Below are positions 9,472-17,649 of a DNA stretch of 64,000 nt, piece after piece; position 1 is the first letter of the stretch, and each line of letters begins with the position of its first letter. The stretch is taken from NCBI GenBank assembly GCA_963736325.1, contig CAVTOG010000016.1, positions 62,001-126,000 of the forward strand, in the 5' to 3' direction. This DNA comes from Actinoallomurus sp963736325 (GTDB taxonomy: Bacteria; Actinomycetota; Actinomycetes; Streptosporangiales; Streptosporangiaceae). The notes under the pieces are model-generated. The model was not told the DNA's origin. It saw nothing but the letters and a program-made list of their open reading frames with translations, and made no database searches. The translations under genes were made by a program, and so were the position numbers.

Positions 9472-10206
9472 CTAGGCGCCCGGCAGGTGGAGCCATGCGT
9501 CTGCCGAGTACTCCTTGGTGGTGAACTGCTGCTTGTGGAAGTTCTCGGCGTTGATGCCCGGGTGGCCGTGCGGCACGGTCTCCTCGTAGAAATGGTGGGA
9601 AAGGTACGCGGCCACGGGGGTGGATTCCGGCGCGTTCTCCAGGGCCGCCCGCAATGGGGCGGCGTCGAGATGGCGCGCGAGGACTTCCAGAGGCCGTCCG
9701 GTGGGCACTCCCGTTTCGTCGACCATGACCTCGCCGGCATGCAGCGCCACCCTGATCCTGATCTGCGTCAGGTCGCCGGCCGTACGGTTGTGGGCGCGCA
9801 GGCGGTGGGCGAGTTCGGTCAGCAGCGGGTACACCAGCGCGATCTTGGGTGTGTCGGCGGGGGACGCGACGCTGAAGCCGTCGCCGAGGTCGTCGACCAG
9901 GCAGTCGTCCCAGGTGATCCCGCTTCGCGTGAACGATTCGCCGAGGGCCGTCCGCAGAACTCGCCGTATCGTGTCGGCGGCGACGTCGCCGCGGCCTGAG
10001 GAGTGTGCGATGTCGGTCGCCAGCAGCGTTCGGTACACCGGTCGCCGACCTGCCGCAGGCAGGCGTACGGGGTCAGGGGCCACTGGCGTGTCCGTGGTGG
10101 ATCGGTCGTGATGAGCCGTCACGGTGTTCTCGTCGCCGACCACGAAGGGGCCGGTCACGCTTCCGCCGACCCGTACGGTCGTGCGCTTGTGCGGTGTCTC
10201 TGCCAT
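9472..10206 (-). CDS. Class III nucleotide-cyclase-like protein with N-terminal RHIM-like motif
   Basis: 244 residues. Residues 11-30, VRVGGSVTGPFVVGDENTVT, form a 'V-x-V-x-G-xxx-G-xx-VVGDxNxV' motif like the RHIM-related amyloid signalling sequences of bacterial NLR systems. Residues 58-200 follow the class III cyclase fold: LLATDIAHSS (first metal Asp), VDDLGDGFSV (second metal Asp), RIRVALHAGEV and ARHLDAAPLR. The usual transition-state Asn is Glu here, while the Arg is kept, so catalysis is uncertain. GGAAGGTT precedes the ATG. It lies 39 nt downstream of the NTPase gene on the same strand, so they are probably co-transcribed. A paralogue without the motif lies at 39477. Confidence 0.7.
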   Translation of the reverse strand: MAETPHKRTTVRVGGSVTGPFVVGDENTVTAHHDRSTTDTPVAPDPVRLPAAGRRPVYRTLLATDIAHSSGRGDVAADTIRRVLRTALGESFTRSGITWDDCLVDDLGDGFSVASPADTPKIALVYPLLTELAHRLRAHNRTAGDLTQIRIRVALHAGEVMVDETGVPTGRPLEVLARHLDAAPLRAALENAPESTPVAAYLSHHFYEETVPHGHPGINAENFHKQQFTTKEYSADAWLHLPGA

Positions 10207-10245
10207 AACCTTCCGATCATTGATCCGTCGTGAGGATGAGCGGCT

Positions 10246-12462
10246 TTAGCGAATGCGGGTCCAGGTGCCGCAGATGTAACACGTCACCGAGCCGCCCCCG
10301 GAGCTGTCGACGGAACCTTCTGAGGCGGTAGCGGATGTTCCGTCCGGCGAAATAATGATCCTTAACGTCGCTGTTCCGACGGTCGGGCCACATGACGCGT
10401 AAGTAGAGTCGTAAATGGACATTTGACCGCTGAAGACTCCGCCGCTTCCCGTGAATCGAACGGGTCTCTTGCAGCTCGTAAAACTGTAAGAGCCTGAGCC
10501 TTCGCTGGAAATCGACACGGGTCCGACGGGGGTCTGCCAGTTTCCTGACAGGTCGGTCGCGGACGGTTTCGACAGCGCTTCTTCGAGGTGGGTCACGATG
10601 GCCCTGCTGGAGGCCACCCCCACAACGACGGCGATCACGGCGATGACCTTGGCGACCACCGCGGCCGAGACACCGGCCGCGGATGCCGCCGGAACGGTGG
10701 CCGCGACATGGCCCGCCTTCACCGCCGCACTCACCGGTTTTACGGCGGCTTTGTGGACGGCCGGGGGGGTGTGGGGCTTGGGGACGGGCGACGGGTGGAT
10801 CGCGGGGGGCGGCGCAGGGGCAGGGGCCGGGGTGGTGGGGACGAATGCCGTGGATCCGTGGGGCAGCGGGCCGGACAGGTTCGCCATGTGGGTCGCGGCC
10901 GATGGCGTCGCACTGTGGACGCTCGCCGCGCCGGCGTGGGCGGGCAGGGCGTGGGCGGGCACGGTGGGGGCGGGTACGGCCGGTGGAAGATTCGGCGGCA
11001 GGAGCCCGCTGGCCTGCTGGGCGGCACTGGCGCCCTGGCTGTGGCCGAGCCGCAGCCAGACTTGGACTGCTTCGCCGAGGATCACTGCGGCGATGATGTA
11101 GTGGCCACGCAGCAGGCTTCGGACGCCTTCCTCGTGCAGGAAGTACGTCGCGGCTTCCTTGTCGCCCGCGGCCTCCGCGGCCCGCCAGCCCAACCCGAGC
11201 ATCCGGGACCACGCGTCATGCTGGAGCGAGCGTGCCAGCTTCGGTGAAGCCGTTCGGGCGAGTCGTACGGCGAGCGCGGCGCGCTCCTCCGCACAGGCCA
11301 GTTCCACCGCCCGCTCGAGCGCCCGGCTGCGAGCCGCGACCTGCTCGGGCGTGGTGGCGGACTGTTCCGCCCAGCCGATGAAGTAACGACAGATCTGCTC
11401 GATGGAGAACGCCTCGGCCATCCGCTGCTCGACGACCGAGATGACATCGGCCGCGCAGCGATAACCGTTGTTGTCAGCGATCACCAATCCGAGCCGTACC
11501 AGGTGCTCGCACAGGTCCTGGGCCTTCGGCATCCCGGCGATCGAGCCGATCGTCGATGCCTCCAGGTCCGCGTCCAGGGTCGCCAGTAGCTGGAGCACCG
11601 TGGTCTGCGAGGCGCTCAACTGGTCGAGAAGAAGGGGGGCCAGGTCCTCGACCTCGGCCGGCCGAGGCAGCCGTACCGGCGCCGTCCCAGAAGGCCGGGC
11701 CAGCGCGGCCGCGCGCAGTAGGAACAGCGGCCGTCCCTGTGTGGTCTGCCACAACGTCATGGCGGCGGCGGACTCCTCTGATGGCAGCTCACCGAGCTCC
11801 CGCAGCAGAAGCCGCAGGCCGGCGTTGTGGTCGAGCCCTTTCAGTTCGATCGCGACGCCGTCCCCGCCGAGCAGCGATCTGGTGTGGCTGGCGAGCACGA
11901 ACGTCGCGTCCGGAGCGCTGTCCGCCAGCAGACGGACTTGTTCAGCGGACAGGTCGGCGTTGTCCAGGTAGACGGTCACGTCGACGCCGGACATGAGACG
12001 GCGCAACTCGGCGGCCGATGGCGCGTAGCCGCCGGCGTCGTAGCAGATCTCGAAGATCTCCTGCGCGAGGTCGGCGACGTCGCGGGAACGGGCATCGAGG
12101 TACACCACTCCCCCCGCCGAAGGGTGTGCGTCGCGGGCCACGCGACGCAGCAGCGTGCTTGTTCCGATGCCCGCCGGACCGTGCAGTTGCACCACGCCGC
12201 CGGCCTCGACCGCCGCGCGTACCGTCAACAGGTCGGCTTCGCGGCCCAGCGGCACGCTCTGCCGCCGGGGCAGCAGCCGTACCTGATCACGGCGGACCGG
12301 CCGGGGCCGTTCCCGCTCCGCCACCACGCTCACGGTCGACCCGTGCCGTGCGTCGACGACGAGATTGTGGTCACCAACGACCACGGATCCGAACGCGTCC
12401 CCTGCTATGGAGACGTGATATTCCCGGCCGGCGCCATCGCCCGCACCTGCGTCCATTTTCAT
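10246..12462 (-). CDS. STAND-type P-loop NTPase with RHIM-like motif and C-terminal membrane anchor
   Basis: 738 residues from ATG 12462. In order: the RHIM-like motif VSIAGDAFGSVVVGDHNLVV (16-35); a NTPase module with Walker A GPAGIGTST (about 95-103), Walker B VYLDNAD (about 164-170) and a sensor-like VLASHTRSLL; a helical region to about 480; a long P/A/H-rich linker; one transmembrane helix (VIAVIAVVVGVASS, near 600); and a C-terminal beta-rich domain starting LSGNWQTPVGPVSIS with four cysteines, probably outside the membrane. STAND proteins oligomerise on sensing a trigger. There is no WD40 or TPR sensor; the extracytoplasmic beta domain may sense instead. Divergent from the PycTM-like gene and upstream of the cyclase-like gene. 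Confidence 0.7.
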   Translation of the reverse strand: MKMDAGAGDGAGREYHVSIAGDAFGSVVVGDHNLVVDARHGSTVSVVAERERPRPVRRDQVRLLPRRQSVPLGREADLLTVRAAVEAGGVVQLHGPAGIGTSTLLRRVARDAHPSAGGVVYLDARSRDVADLAQEIFEICYDAGGYAPSAAELRRLMSGVDVTVYLDNADLSAEQVRLLADSAPDATFVLASHTRSLLGGDGVAIELKGLDHNAGLRLLLRELGELPSEESAAAMTLWQTTQGRPLFLLRAAALARPSGTAPVRLPRPAEVEDLAPLLLDQLSASQTTVLQLLATLDADLEASTIGSIAGMPKAQDLCEHLVRLGLVIADNNGYRCAADVISVVEQRMAEAFSIEQICRYFIGWAEQSATTPEQVAARSRALERAVELACAEERAALAVRLARTASPKLARSLQHDAWSRMLGLGWRAAEAAGDKEAATYFLHEEGVRSLLRGHYIIAAVILGEAVQVWLRLGHSQGASAAQQASGLLPPNLPPAVPAPTVPAHALPAHAGAASVHSATPSAATHMANLSGPLPHGSTAFVPTTPAPAPAPPPAIHPSPVPKPHTPPAVHKAAVKPVSAAVKAGHVAATVPAASAAGVSAAVVAKVIAVIAVVVGVASSRAIVTHLEEALSKPSATDLSGNWQTPVGPVSISSEGSGSYSFTSCKRPVRFTGSGGVFSGQMSIYDSTYASCGPTVGTATLRIIISPDGTSATASEGSVDSSGGGSVTCYICGTWTRIR

Positions 12463-12618
12463 TTCACCGCCGTTTCTCCTGCTGTCCGAGCGATGAGTCT
12501 TACAGCGGAGACCGGTGAAGAACCGGTACCAGTACGGCATCGGCGGCACCTGTCGTGTAAATAGTCGAAGCGATTCCGGATCAGTACGGCTCTGCGCGCC
12601 CCGTCTCGGAGTTCACTC
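12463..12618. promoter_or_regulatory. Divergent promoter region of the signalling island
   Basis: 156 bp separate the start codons of the NTPase (minus) and the PycTM-like gene (plus). Both promoters must lie here. I see no convincing palindrome. Confidence 0.5.
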
Positions 12619-13131
12619 ATGGACATGGCTGAAGCAGCGGAGGCACCGATGCGACCGAGGGCCGACGACACGCACGCGGACGCGGCGCTGGCGTTGAGCG
12701 TGATGAACACCTTTCAGGGATATCTGCAGCATGCCGATGCGAAGGTCTCCACCCTCGTCGTCGCGCACGCAGGCGCCGCGGTGGCCGCGATCGCCACGCC
12801 ATCGAGCACGGTGGGCCGACACGGCGTCATGGGAGTGTCGGTCCTCGCATTGTTCGTCGTCGCGTTTTTAATGTCGGGCTATCACCTGATCAAGGCGCTG
12901 CGACCGCGTCTCTATTCGTCGCTGCCGCCAAGCGAATTCGGCATCATGGGTATTTCCGCCGAGCCTCCGGCAGATCCTCTGGCGCAGCGGGACGCGGCAT
13001 GGGAGATGGCCCAGATCTTCGCCGAGATCGCACTCGTCAAGCACGAGCACGTGGCCCGAGCCATTCCATGGACGGCGGCGATGCTGGTCATCGGCCTGTG
13101 CGGGGTGGCCGCCAGTGCGTTTCTCGGTTGA
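12619..13131 (+). CDS. PycTM-like (Pycsar effector-type) membrane protein
   Basis: 170 residues. The segment NTFQGYLQHADAKVSTLVVA (about 30-49) carries the 'xxxWIxxADxKA' pattern just before the first membrane helix that defines PycTM-type effectors. Two helices (about 46-62 and 68-91) are followed by a 45-residue cytoplasmic loop with EMAQIFAEIALVKHEHV, and a third helix lies at 148-168. In Pycsar defence, cCMP or cUMP binding makes such proteins permeabilise the membrane. Here no cyclase is in the same operon; the nearest cyclase-like gene is 2.4 kb away, beyond the NTPase. ATG 12619 is used; 12625 or 12649 are alternatives. Confidence 0.7.
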   Translation: MDMAEAAEAPMRPRADDTHADAALALSVMNTFQGYLQHADAKVSTLVVAHAGAAVAAIATPSSTVGRHGVMGVSVLALFVVAFLMSGYHLIKALRPRLYSSLPPSEFGIMGISAEPPADPLAQRDAAWEMAQIFAEIALVKHEHVARAIPWTAAMLVIGLCGVAASAFLG

Positions 13132-13172
13132 CGGTCGCTCTCGACGGGTTTGTCGCGTGAGGCAGGCGGTGT

Positions 13173-13880
13173 CTACGTGGCCTGGCCGGGCAGCTCTCCG
13201 TACGCGCGCAGACCGTCCAGATCGGTGACCACGATGCCGCGGTACTGATTGGCGATCAGTCCGGCCTCCTTCAGCTGGGCGATCGCTTTTCCGATGGCGT
13301 CCTTGCGGGCGCCGATGAGCTTGCCGAACTCCTCCTGTGAGAGGGCGACGCCGAGCTTGATTCCGGTGGGCATGGTGTGCCCGTGCCGCTCGGTCAGCTC
13401 CACGAGGGTCCGAGCGAGCCGGGTCGGAACCGGATATCCGACGAAGTCGAGCCGTCGTTGGTTGGCCCATTCGAGGCGTTCGGCGATCATGCCGGTAAGC
13501 GCCGGCCAGGCCTCGTCATGACGGCGCAGGAAGGAGAGGAAGTCTTGGTGCGTGATCGAGTGAGTGATCACCGGCGTGCAGGTGACGACGGTCGCCGTCC
13601 GCGTCGATTTGCGAATGGTGGCAAGTTCGCCGACGACATCACCGCTCACTCGAATGCCGAGCAGAATCTCGGTGCCGTTCGCGAGACCGGCGATCACTTT
13701 GACACAGGCGGATGCCTGAGGCCGTGGCGAGCGCAGCACGTATACATGAGAGGTGTTCTCGCCCTGGTGGAGCAAGACCGTATCGGGTTGTTGACGTTTG
13801 GGCGGCGAAATCGCCAGCAGATCCTTGCGGGCATCCTCGCTAAGGTGATTGAGAAGCGTGCCCGCCGGCCAGTCTTCCAT
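13173..13880 (-). CDS. Crp/Fnr-family cyclic-nucleotide-binding regulator
   Basis: 235 residues. The N-terminal cNMP-binding barrel has the phosphate-binding cassette SGDVVGELATIRKSTRTATV (about 85-104), retaining the Glu and the Arg that contact ribose and cyclic phosphate in Crp. The C-terminal winged helix has LSQEEFGKLIGARKDAIGKA as helix-turn-helix. GGAG sits 5 nt before the second ATG (13880), preferred over 13883. It converges with the PycTM-like gene (41 nt between stops) and is the only recognisable cyclic-nucleotide receptor in the island, so it may read out the cyclase-like protein. That link is inference. Confidence 0.85.
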   Translation of the reverse strand: MEDWPAGTLLNHLSEDARKDLLAISPPKRQQPDTVLLHQGENTSHVYVLRSPRPQASACVKVIAGLANGTEILLGIRVSGDVVGELATIRKSTRTATVVTCTPVITHSITHQDFLSFLRRHDEAWPALTGMIAERLEWANQRRLDFVGYPVPTRLARTLVELTERHGHTMPTGIKLGVALSQEEFGKLIGARKDAIGKAIAQLKEAGLIANQYRGIVVTDLDGLRAYGELPGQAT

Positions 13881-13938
13881 CATGTCTCCAGTCGGCTACT
13901 GATGCACGGCTTTCTCTGGAGCGATATACGGTCGAACC

Positions 13939-13956
13939 CGAGATGAGTATATCTCG
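13939..13956. promoter_or_regulatory. Inverted repeat upstream of the Crp/Fnr gene
   Basis: Arms CGAGAT/ATCTCG with a 6-nt spacer, 59 bp upstream of the regulator's start. Two 6-bp half-sites separated by 6 bp is Crp-like geometry, so this is a candidate autoregulatory site. Confidence 0.35.
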
Positions 13957-14036
13957 ATGGATAGCGCGTACTGAGGGCTGATGGAAATGGTCGTAAGTCC
14001 GTTACGGTGTTATCGGACATTCATATAAGGGGCGTT

Positions 14037-14426
14037 TCAGCGGTCGGGGATCGTTTCGGCGAGGGGCGACCGGCGGGCGGGTGCTTCGAAGGGATCGGCG
14101 AAGTACTGGGTCTCGTGCGTCACCAGGCCGTCTTCGAACTCCATGATGCTCACCGTGTATGCGGGCGCGCCGTCATAGGTGATGACGCACTCGCTCACCC
14201 ACAGGTCGCCGGCGCCGGAGATCCGCCGGACGGTGAAGTGGCGTTCGGCCGGATGCCCGGCGCGCTGGGCCTGGATCGTCGATCGGCCGCGGAAGCGTTC
14301 CCCGGACTGCGGATAGTCGAGGATCGCGTCGCTCGCGTAGATCGCATGCTCGGTGTCGACGTCTCCGCGCTCGGAGGCCGCCCAGTGCTGCTCTATCCCG
14401 GCCCGAGTCCTGGCGTGGTGATCCAT
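14037..14426 (-). CDS. SnoaL/NTF2-like protein
   Basis: 129 residues. It opens with HHARTRAGIEQHWAASERGD and DTEHAIYASDAILDYPQSGE, then FRGRSTIQAQRAGHP and a final beta sheet (VSIMEFEDGLVTHETQYFADPFEAP). This is the cone-shaped SnoaL/NTF2 fold pattern found in polyketide cyclases and small-molecule isomerases or binding proteins. The 'Y-F-A-D-P-F-x-A-P' ending is typical of the nuclear-transport-factor-2-family stand-alone proteins. The substrate is unknown. The gene stands alone, divergent from the phospholipase gene. Confidence 0.75.
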   Translation of the reverse strand: MDHHARTRAGIEQHWAASERGDVDTEHAIYASDAILDYPQSGERFRGRSTIQAQRAGHPAERHFTVRRISGAGDLWVSECVITYDGAPAYTVSIMEFEDGLVTHETQYFADPFEAPARRSPLAETIPDR

Positions 14427-14598
14427 GTGCCCTGCTCACCTGCCCCGATGATGACGTTACTCCCGGCGGCGCGCGTCGGATCGCAGCCACCATCATCCGG
14501 CCGCCCTATTTGTCCAGATCTGGCCGTCCGATTTCTATTTAAAGACAATTCCGTGCGTCGTAACCTGCTCCGGGTTTGTCTAAGTCTGGGAGTTGAGA

Positions 14599-15910
14599 AT
14601 GAAAGATCTGACGCGGCGCGGATTCATCGCCGGTACGGCGGGGGCGGTGGCGGCCGGCGCTGTTGGCAGCAGCGCCCGGGCGATGCCGAAACCGCAGGCC
14701 GGGGCTGTTTCGTACGCGCATCAGCAGTTCGCCCTGCCCGACCCTGCACAGTCGGGTATCGACCACATTGTCGTTGTGATGATGGAGAACCGGTCATTCG
14801 ACCACTACCTCGGCTGGCTGCCGGGCGCGGACGGCAAACAGGCCGGGTTGACCTTCACTGACAAAGCTGGTGCGGCCCACCAGACTCACCATCTGACCGT
14901 CCCTCACGGTTGTGGTTTCGCCGACCCCGACCACTCCTTCGACGGCGGCCGCAGCGAGTTCAACGACGGCGCGTGCGACGGCTGGCTCCGTACGGGCAGC
15001 AACGACGAACTCTCGATCGGCTACTTCGAGCAGGCGGACCTCGACTTCTACGGCCGCGCGGCGCCGGAGTGGACGGTCTGCGACCGGTACTTCGCCGGCG
15101 ATCATGGCGCCGACCTACCCCAACCGGATCTTCCTGCACTCCGCGCAGACCGACCGGATGGACACGACGCTCCAGCTGGCGATCATGCCGACCATCTGGG
15201 ACCTGCTCGCGGCCAAGGGCGTGGCCGCGAACTACTACTTCACCGACGCGCCGTTCGTCGCGCTGTGGGGCACCAAGTACCTGGGGATCAGCAAGTCCAT
15301 CGGCGACTTCTACACCGACGCCGCCGCCGGCAACCTGCCGTCGGTGTCCTTCGTCGACCCGGGCTTCCTCGGTGAGGAACTCGAGGGTACGGCCGAGGAC
15401 GAGCACCCGCTCGCCGACATCCGCCTCGGCCAGAGCTTCCTCGGGCGAGTGCACGACGCGGTCGTGGGCAGCCCGAACTGGGAACGCACCGCCCTCGTCG
15501 TCACGTACGACGAGTGGGGCGGCTTCTTCGACCACGTGCCCCCGCCGGTCGGCCCGGACCCGAACCCGCTCCTCGGCGCGGGCCTGCGCGGCTTCCGCGT
15601 CCCCTGCGTAATGATCTCCCCGCGCGCCCGCCGTGGGTACGTCGCGCACAACCTCTACGACCACACGTCCATCCTGAAGATGATCGAGTGGCGGTTCGGC
15701 CTGGAGTCCCTGTCCGTACGCGACGCGGCGGCCAACAACCTGGCCGAGGTCCTGGACTTCACCAACCCCCCGAACCTGACCGCCCCGAAGTACAACATCC
15801 CCACCCCGACCGTCGCCGCCTGCGTCGCTCCCAACCACGTCCACTCCGGCGAAGACTGGCCGGAGCTGGTGGAACACGCCCGCAAACTGGGCTTCGACGT
15901 ACCGTCCTGA
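14599..15910 (+). pseudogene. Phospholipase C / phosphoesterase, single-base frameshift
   Basis: Together the two frames encode about 437 residues of a PF04185-type phosphoesterase. A Tat signal (LTRRGFIAGTAGAVAAGAVG) follows ATG 14599, which has GGGAG 6 nt upstream. Catalytic-site motifs IDHIVVVMMENRSFDHYLGW and NDGACDGW lie in the first frame; PTYPNRIFLHSAQTDR, VTYDEWGGFFDHVPPP and NLYDHTSILKMIEWRF in the second. The switch is near 15099, where GCCGGCGATC replaces an expected GCCGCGATC, one extra G. Both halves are fully conserved, so the indel is recent or an assembly error. If intact, it would be an exported phospholipid- or phosphate-ester-cleaving enzyme, a paralogue of the gene at 19151. 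Confidence 0.8.
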
Positions 15911-16205
15911 GCCGAGGACCCGCGGGGATGGGGCCGACCCCGTCCCCGCGACCGTCCTCAGGGGGTACGGACGCGGTAGCAGGCGGGTTCCGCTGAGGGC
16001 GCGCACCTACTTGAAGGGAAAAATCGGGTCGCGATGCGAGCAAGGTACCTGGAGCGATCGGTACCGCCGGTCGCCGGTCTCGGGCCGATCGCCATCGCCG
16101 CGCGGGACACGTACGACGAGTGAGTCAGACCGTCTCTCGAGCGGTCGTGCGTTGCTCGGTCGTGCGGGCGGTTTGCACGCTCTCCCTCCCTGTTGAGACC
16201 AAGCG

Positions 16206-16796
16206 TCAACGCGGCAGGGCGAGGCGTTCGGCGGCTTGTACGACGAAGGCTCGGCGGCGGGTGTGTTCGGGCTCGTTCGCTCCGTCGGTGCCGGTGAGCA
16301 TTTGGGCCAGCTGGGGGACGCATTGCCACCAGGCGGCCAGGGCGATGATGGTGAAGACCAGGTGGTCGGGGGCCAAGTCCGGGGTCAGGGTGCCGGCTTC
16401 CTGGGCGGCGGCTATCGCTTGCACCTTTGCCCGGTAGTGCTTGGTGCGGTTCTCCTCGTCCGCGATTCGGCCGCCCTGTAGGGCCTCCCACTGCAGCAGG
16501 CGGGCCAGCTCGGGGTGGGCCGCGTGGTAGTCGAAGGTGCGGGCGGCGAATTCGCCGATGTCCTCGTAGCCGGCGGCGGGAGGTGTCACCGCGGCGGCCA
16601 GCTTCTCGAGCTCGTCGGACAGCACCAGCTCGAACAATGACTGCTTGTCGCCGAAGTACTTGTACAGGCGTTCCTTGTTGATGCCGGCTCTCTCGGCGAC
16701 GCGGGCCATCGTCGTGCCGTCAGGGCCGCGTTCGGCGAACTCGGCGGTGGCCGCCTCTTTGAGTTTTCGTCGCGTTCCCTCGGTGTCCCACGCCAT
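16206..16796 (-). CDS. TetR-family regulator
   Basis: 196 residues from ATG 16796. The N-terminal helix-turn-helix reads TEGTRRKLKEAATAEFAERG followed by TTMARVAERAGINKERLYKYFGDKQSLFELVL. The C-terminal part contains a WQCVPQLAQML helix of the TetR_C ligand domain. It is divergent from an SDR gene with two matching 16-bp inverted repeats between them, so it very likely represses itself and the SDR. The open frame extends upstream of the start into the neighbouring gene but is not coding there. Confidence 0.9.
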   Translation of the reverse strand: MAWDTEGTRRKLKEAATAEFAERGPDGTTMARVAERAGINKERLYKYFGDKQSLFELVLSDELEKLAAAVTPPAAGYEDIGEFAARTFDYHAAHPELARLLQWEALQGGRIADEENRTKHYRAKVQAIAAAQEAGTLTPDLAPDHLVFTIIALAAWWQCVPQLAQMLTGTDGANEPEHTRRRAFVVQAAERLALPR

Positions 16797-16812
16797 GGCG
16801 ACCACTCTAACG

Positions 16813-16828
16813 CCAACGTTGCGGTTGG
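16813..16828. promoter_or_regulatory. TetR operator 1
   Basis: Inverted repeat CCAAC-N6-GTTGG lying 17 nt upstream of the TetR start. The same arms and spacing recur at 16853-16868. Confidence 0.7.
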
Positions 16829-16852
16829 AGATGAACACGGCTAACGTCAAAG

Positions 16853-16868
16853 CCAACTCCACCGTTGG
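16853..16868. promoter_or_regulatory. TetR operator 2
   Basis: Second CCAAC-N6-GTTGG repeat, centre exactly 40 bp from the first (about four helical turns) and 22 nt before the SDR start. Both copies continue as GTTGGAGATG. Confidence 0.7.
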
Positions 16869-16890
16869 AGATGGAAGGACAACAGAACCC

Positions 16891-17649
16891 ATGGACATCG
16901 ACATCGCAGGCAAGGTCATCGTCGTGACCGGAGCCGCTCAGGGGATCGGGCGCACGCTGGCCCTCGGGCTCGCCGAAGAAGGAGCGAAGGTCGGGGTGCT
17001 CGCCAGAGACGAGGCGCGGGCCCAGAAGGTCGTCGACGAGATCAAGGACATCCCCGGCGCTCCGCAGGCGCTCGCTCTGGAAGCCGACGTCAGTGACGAA
17101 ACAGCCGTCGCCAGGGCCGCGAATCACGTCGACCGGCAATGGGGGCGCGTCGACGGGCTCATCAACAACGCCGGATGGATGCCCGGTCCCCAGAAGGTGC
17201 TCGACCTCGACATCTCGGTACTACGAACCGTGCTCGATTCCAACCTCGTCGGCGGCTTCATCACCACCAAGCACTTCGCGCCGCTCATGATCCGCAGTGG
17301 TGGAGGGCGCATCGTCTACATCTCCAGCATCGGCGCCGTGCAGCATGTCGCGGGCGGGGCGCCGTACGGCGGATCTAAGGCCGCGCTCAACGTGCTGTCC
17401 AACGTCGTGCACCAGGAGCTCGCCGACGACGGCATCCGTACGGTCGCCATCGCTCCCGGGCTCACCTACAGTCCCGGTATGCGGAACGTCGTCGACGACG
17501 CTCACCTGAAAAAGGTCGCCGCCAACTACCCCGGCGGCCGCATCGGGGAGCCCGAAGACCTTGTTCCCCTGACGGCCTTCCTCTGTAGTGACGCCGCGAA
17601 TCATCTCTCCGGGACGGTCATCACCGTACGGCCCGCGGTCACCCGCTGA
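16891..17649 (+). CDS. Short-chain dehydrogenase/reductase
   Basis: 252 residues, a classical SDR. NAD(P)-binding GAAQGIG lies near residue 16, NNAG near 92, catalytic Ser in VYISSIGAVQ and Tyr-Lys in YGGSKAA near 157-163. The substrate is unknown. ATG 16891 follows GGAAGGA by 11 nt. It is controlled by the divergent TetR through two operators in the 94-bp intergenic region. The 3' end overlaps the convergent pentapeptide-repeat gene by 11 nt. Confidence 0.9.
   Translation: MDIDIAGKVIVVTGAAQGIGRTLALGLAEEGAKVGVLARDEARAQKVVDEIKDIPGAPQALALEADVSDETAVARAANHVDRQWGRVDGLINNAGWMPGPQKVLDLDISVLRTVLDSNLVGGFITTKHFAPLMIRSGGGRIVYISSIGAVQHVAGGAPYGGSKAALNVLSNVVHQELADDGIRTVAIAPGLTYSPGMRNVVDDAHLKKVAANYPGGRIGEPEDLVPLTAFLCSDAANHLSGTVITVRPAVTR

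Noticed and set aside
14599..15910. Programmed ribosomal frameshift in phospholipase C
   Set aside because: No slippery heptamer or downstream pseudoknot at the shift site; a simple one-base insertion explains it.
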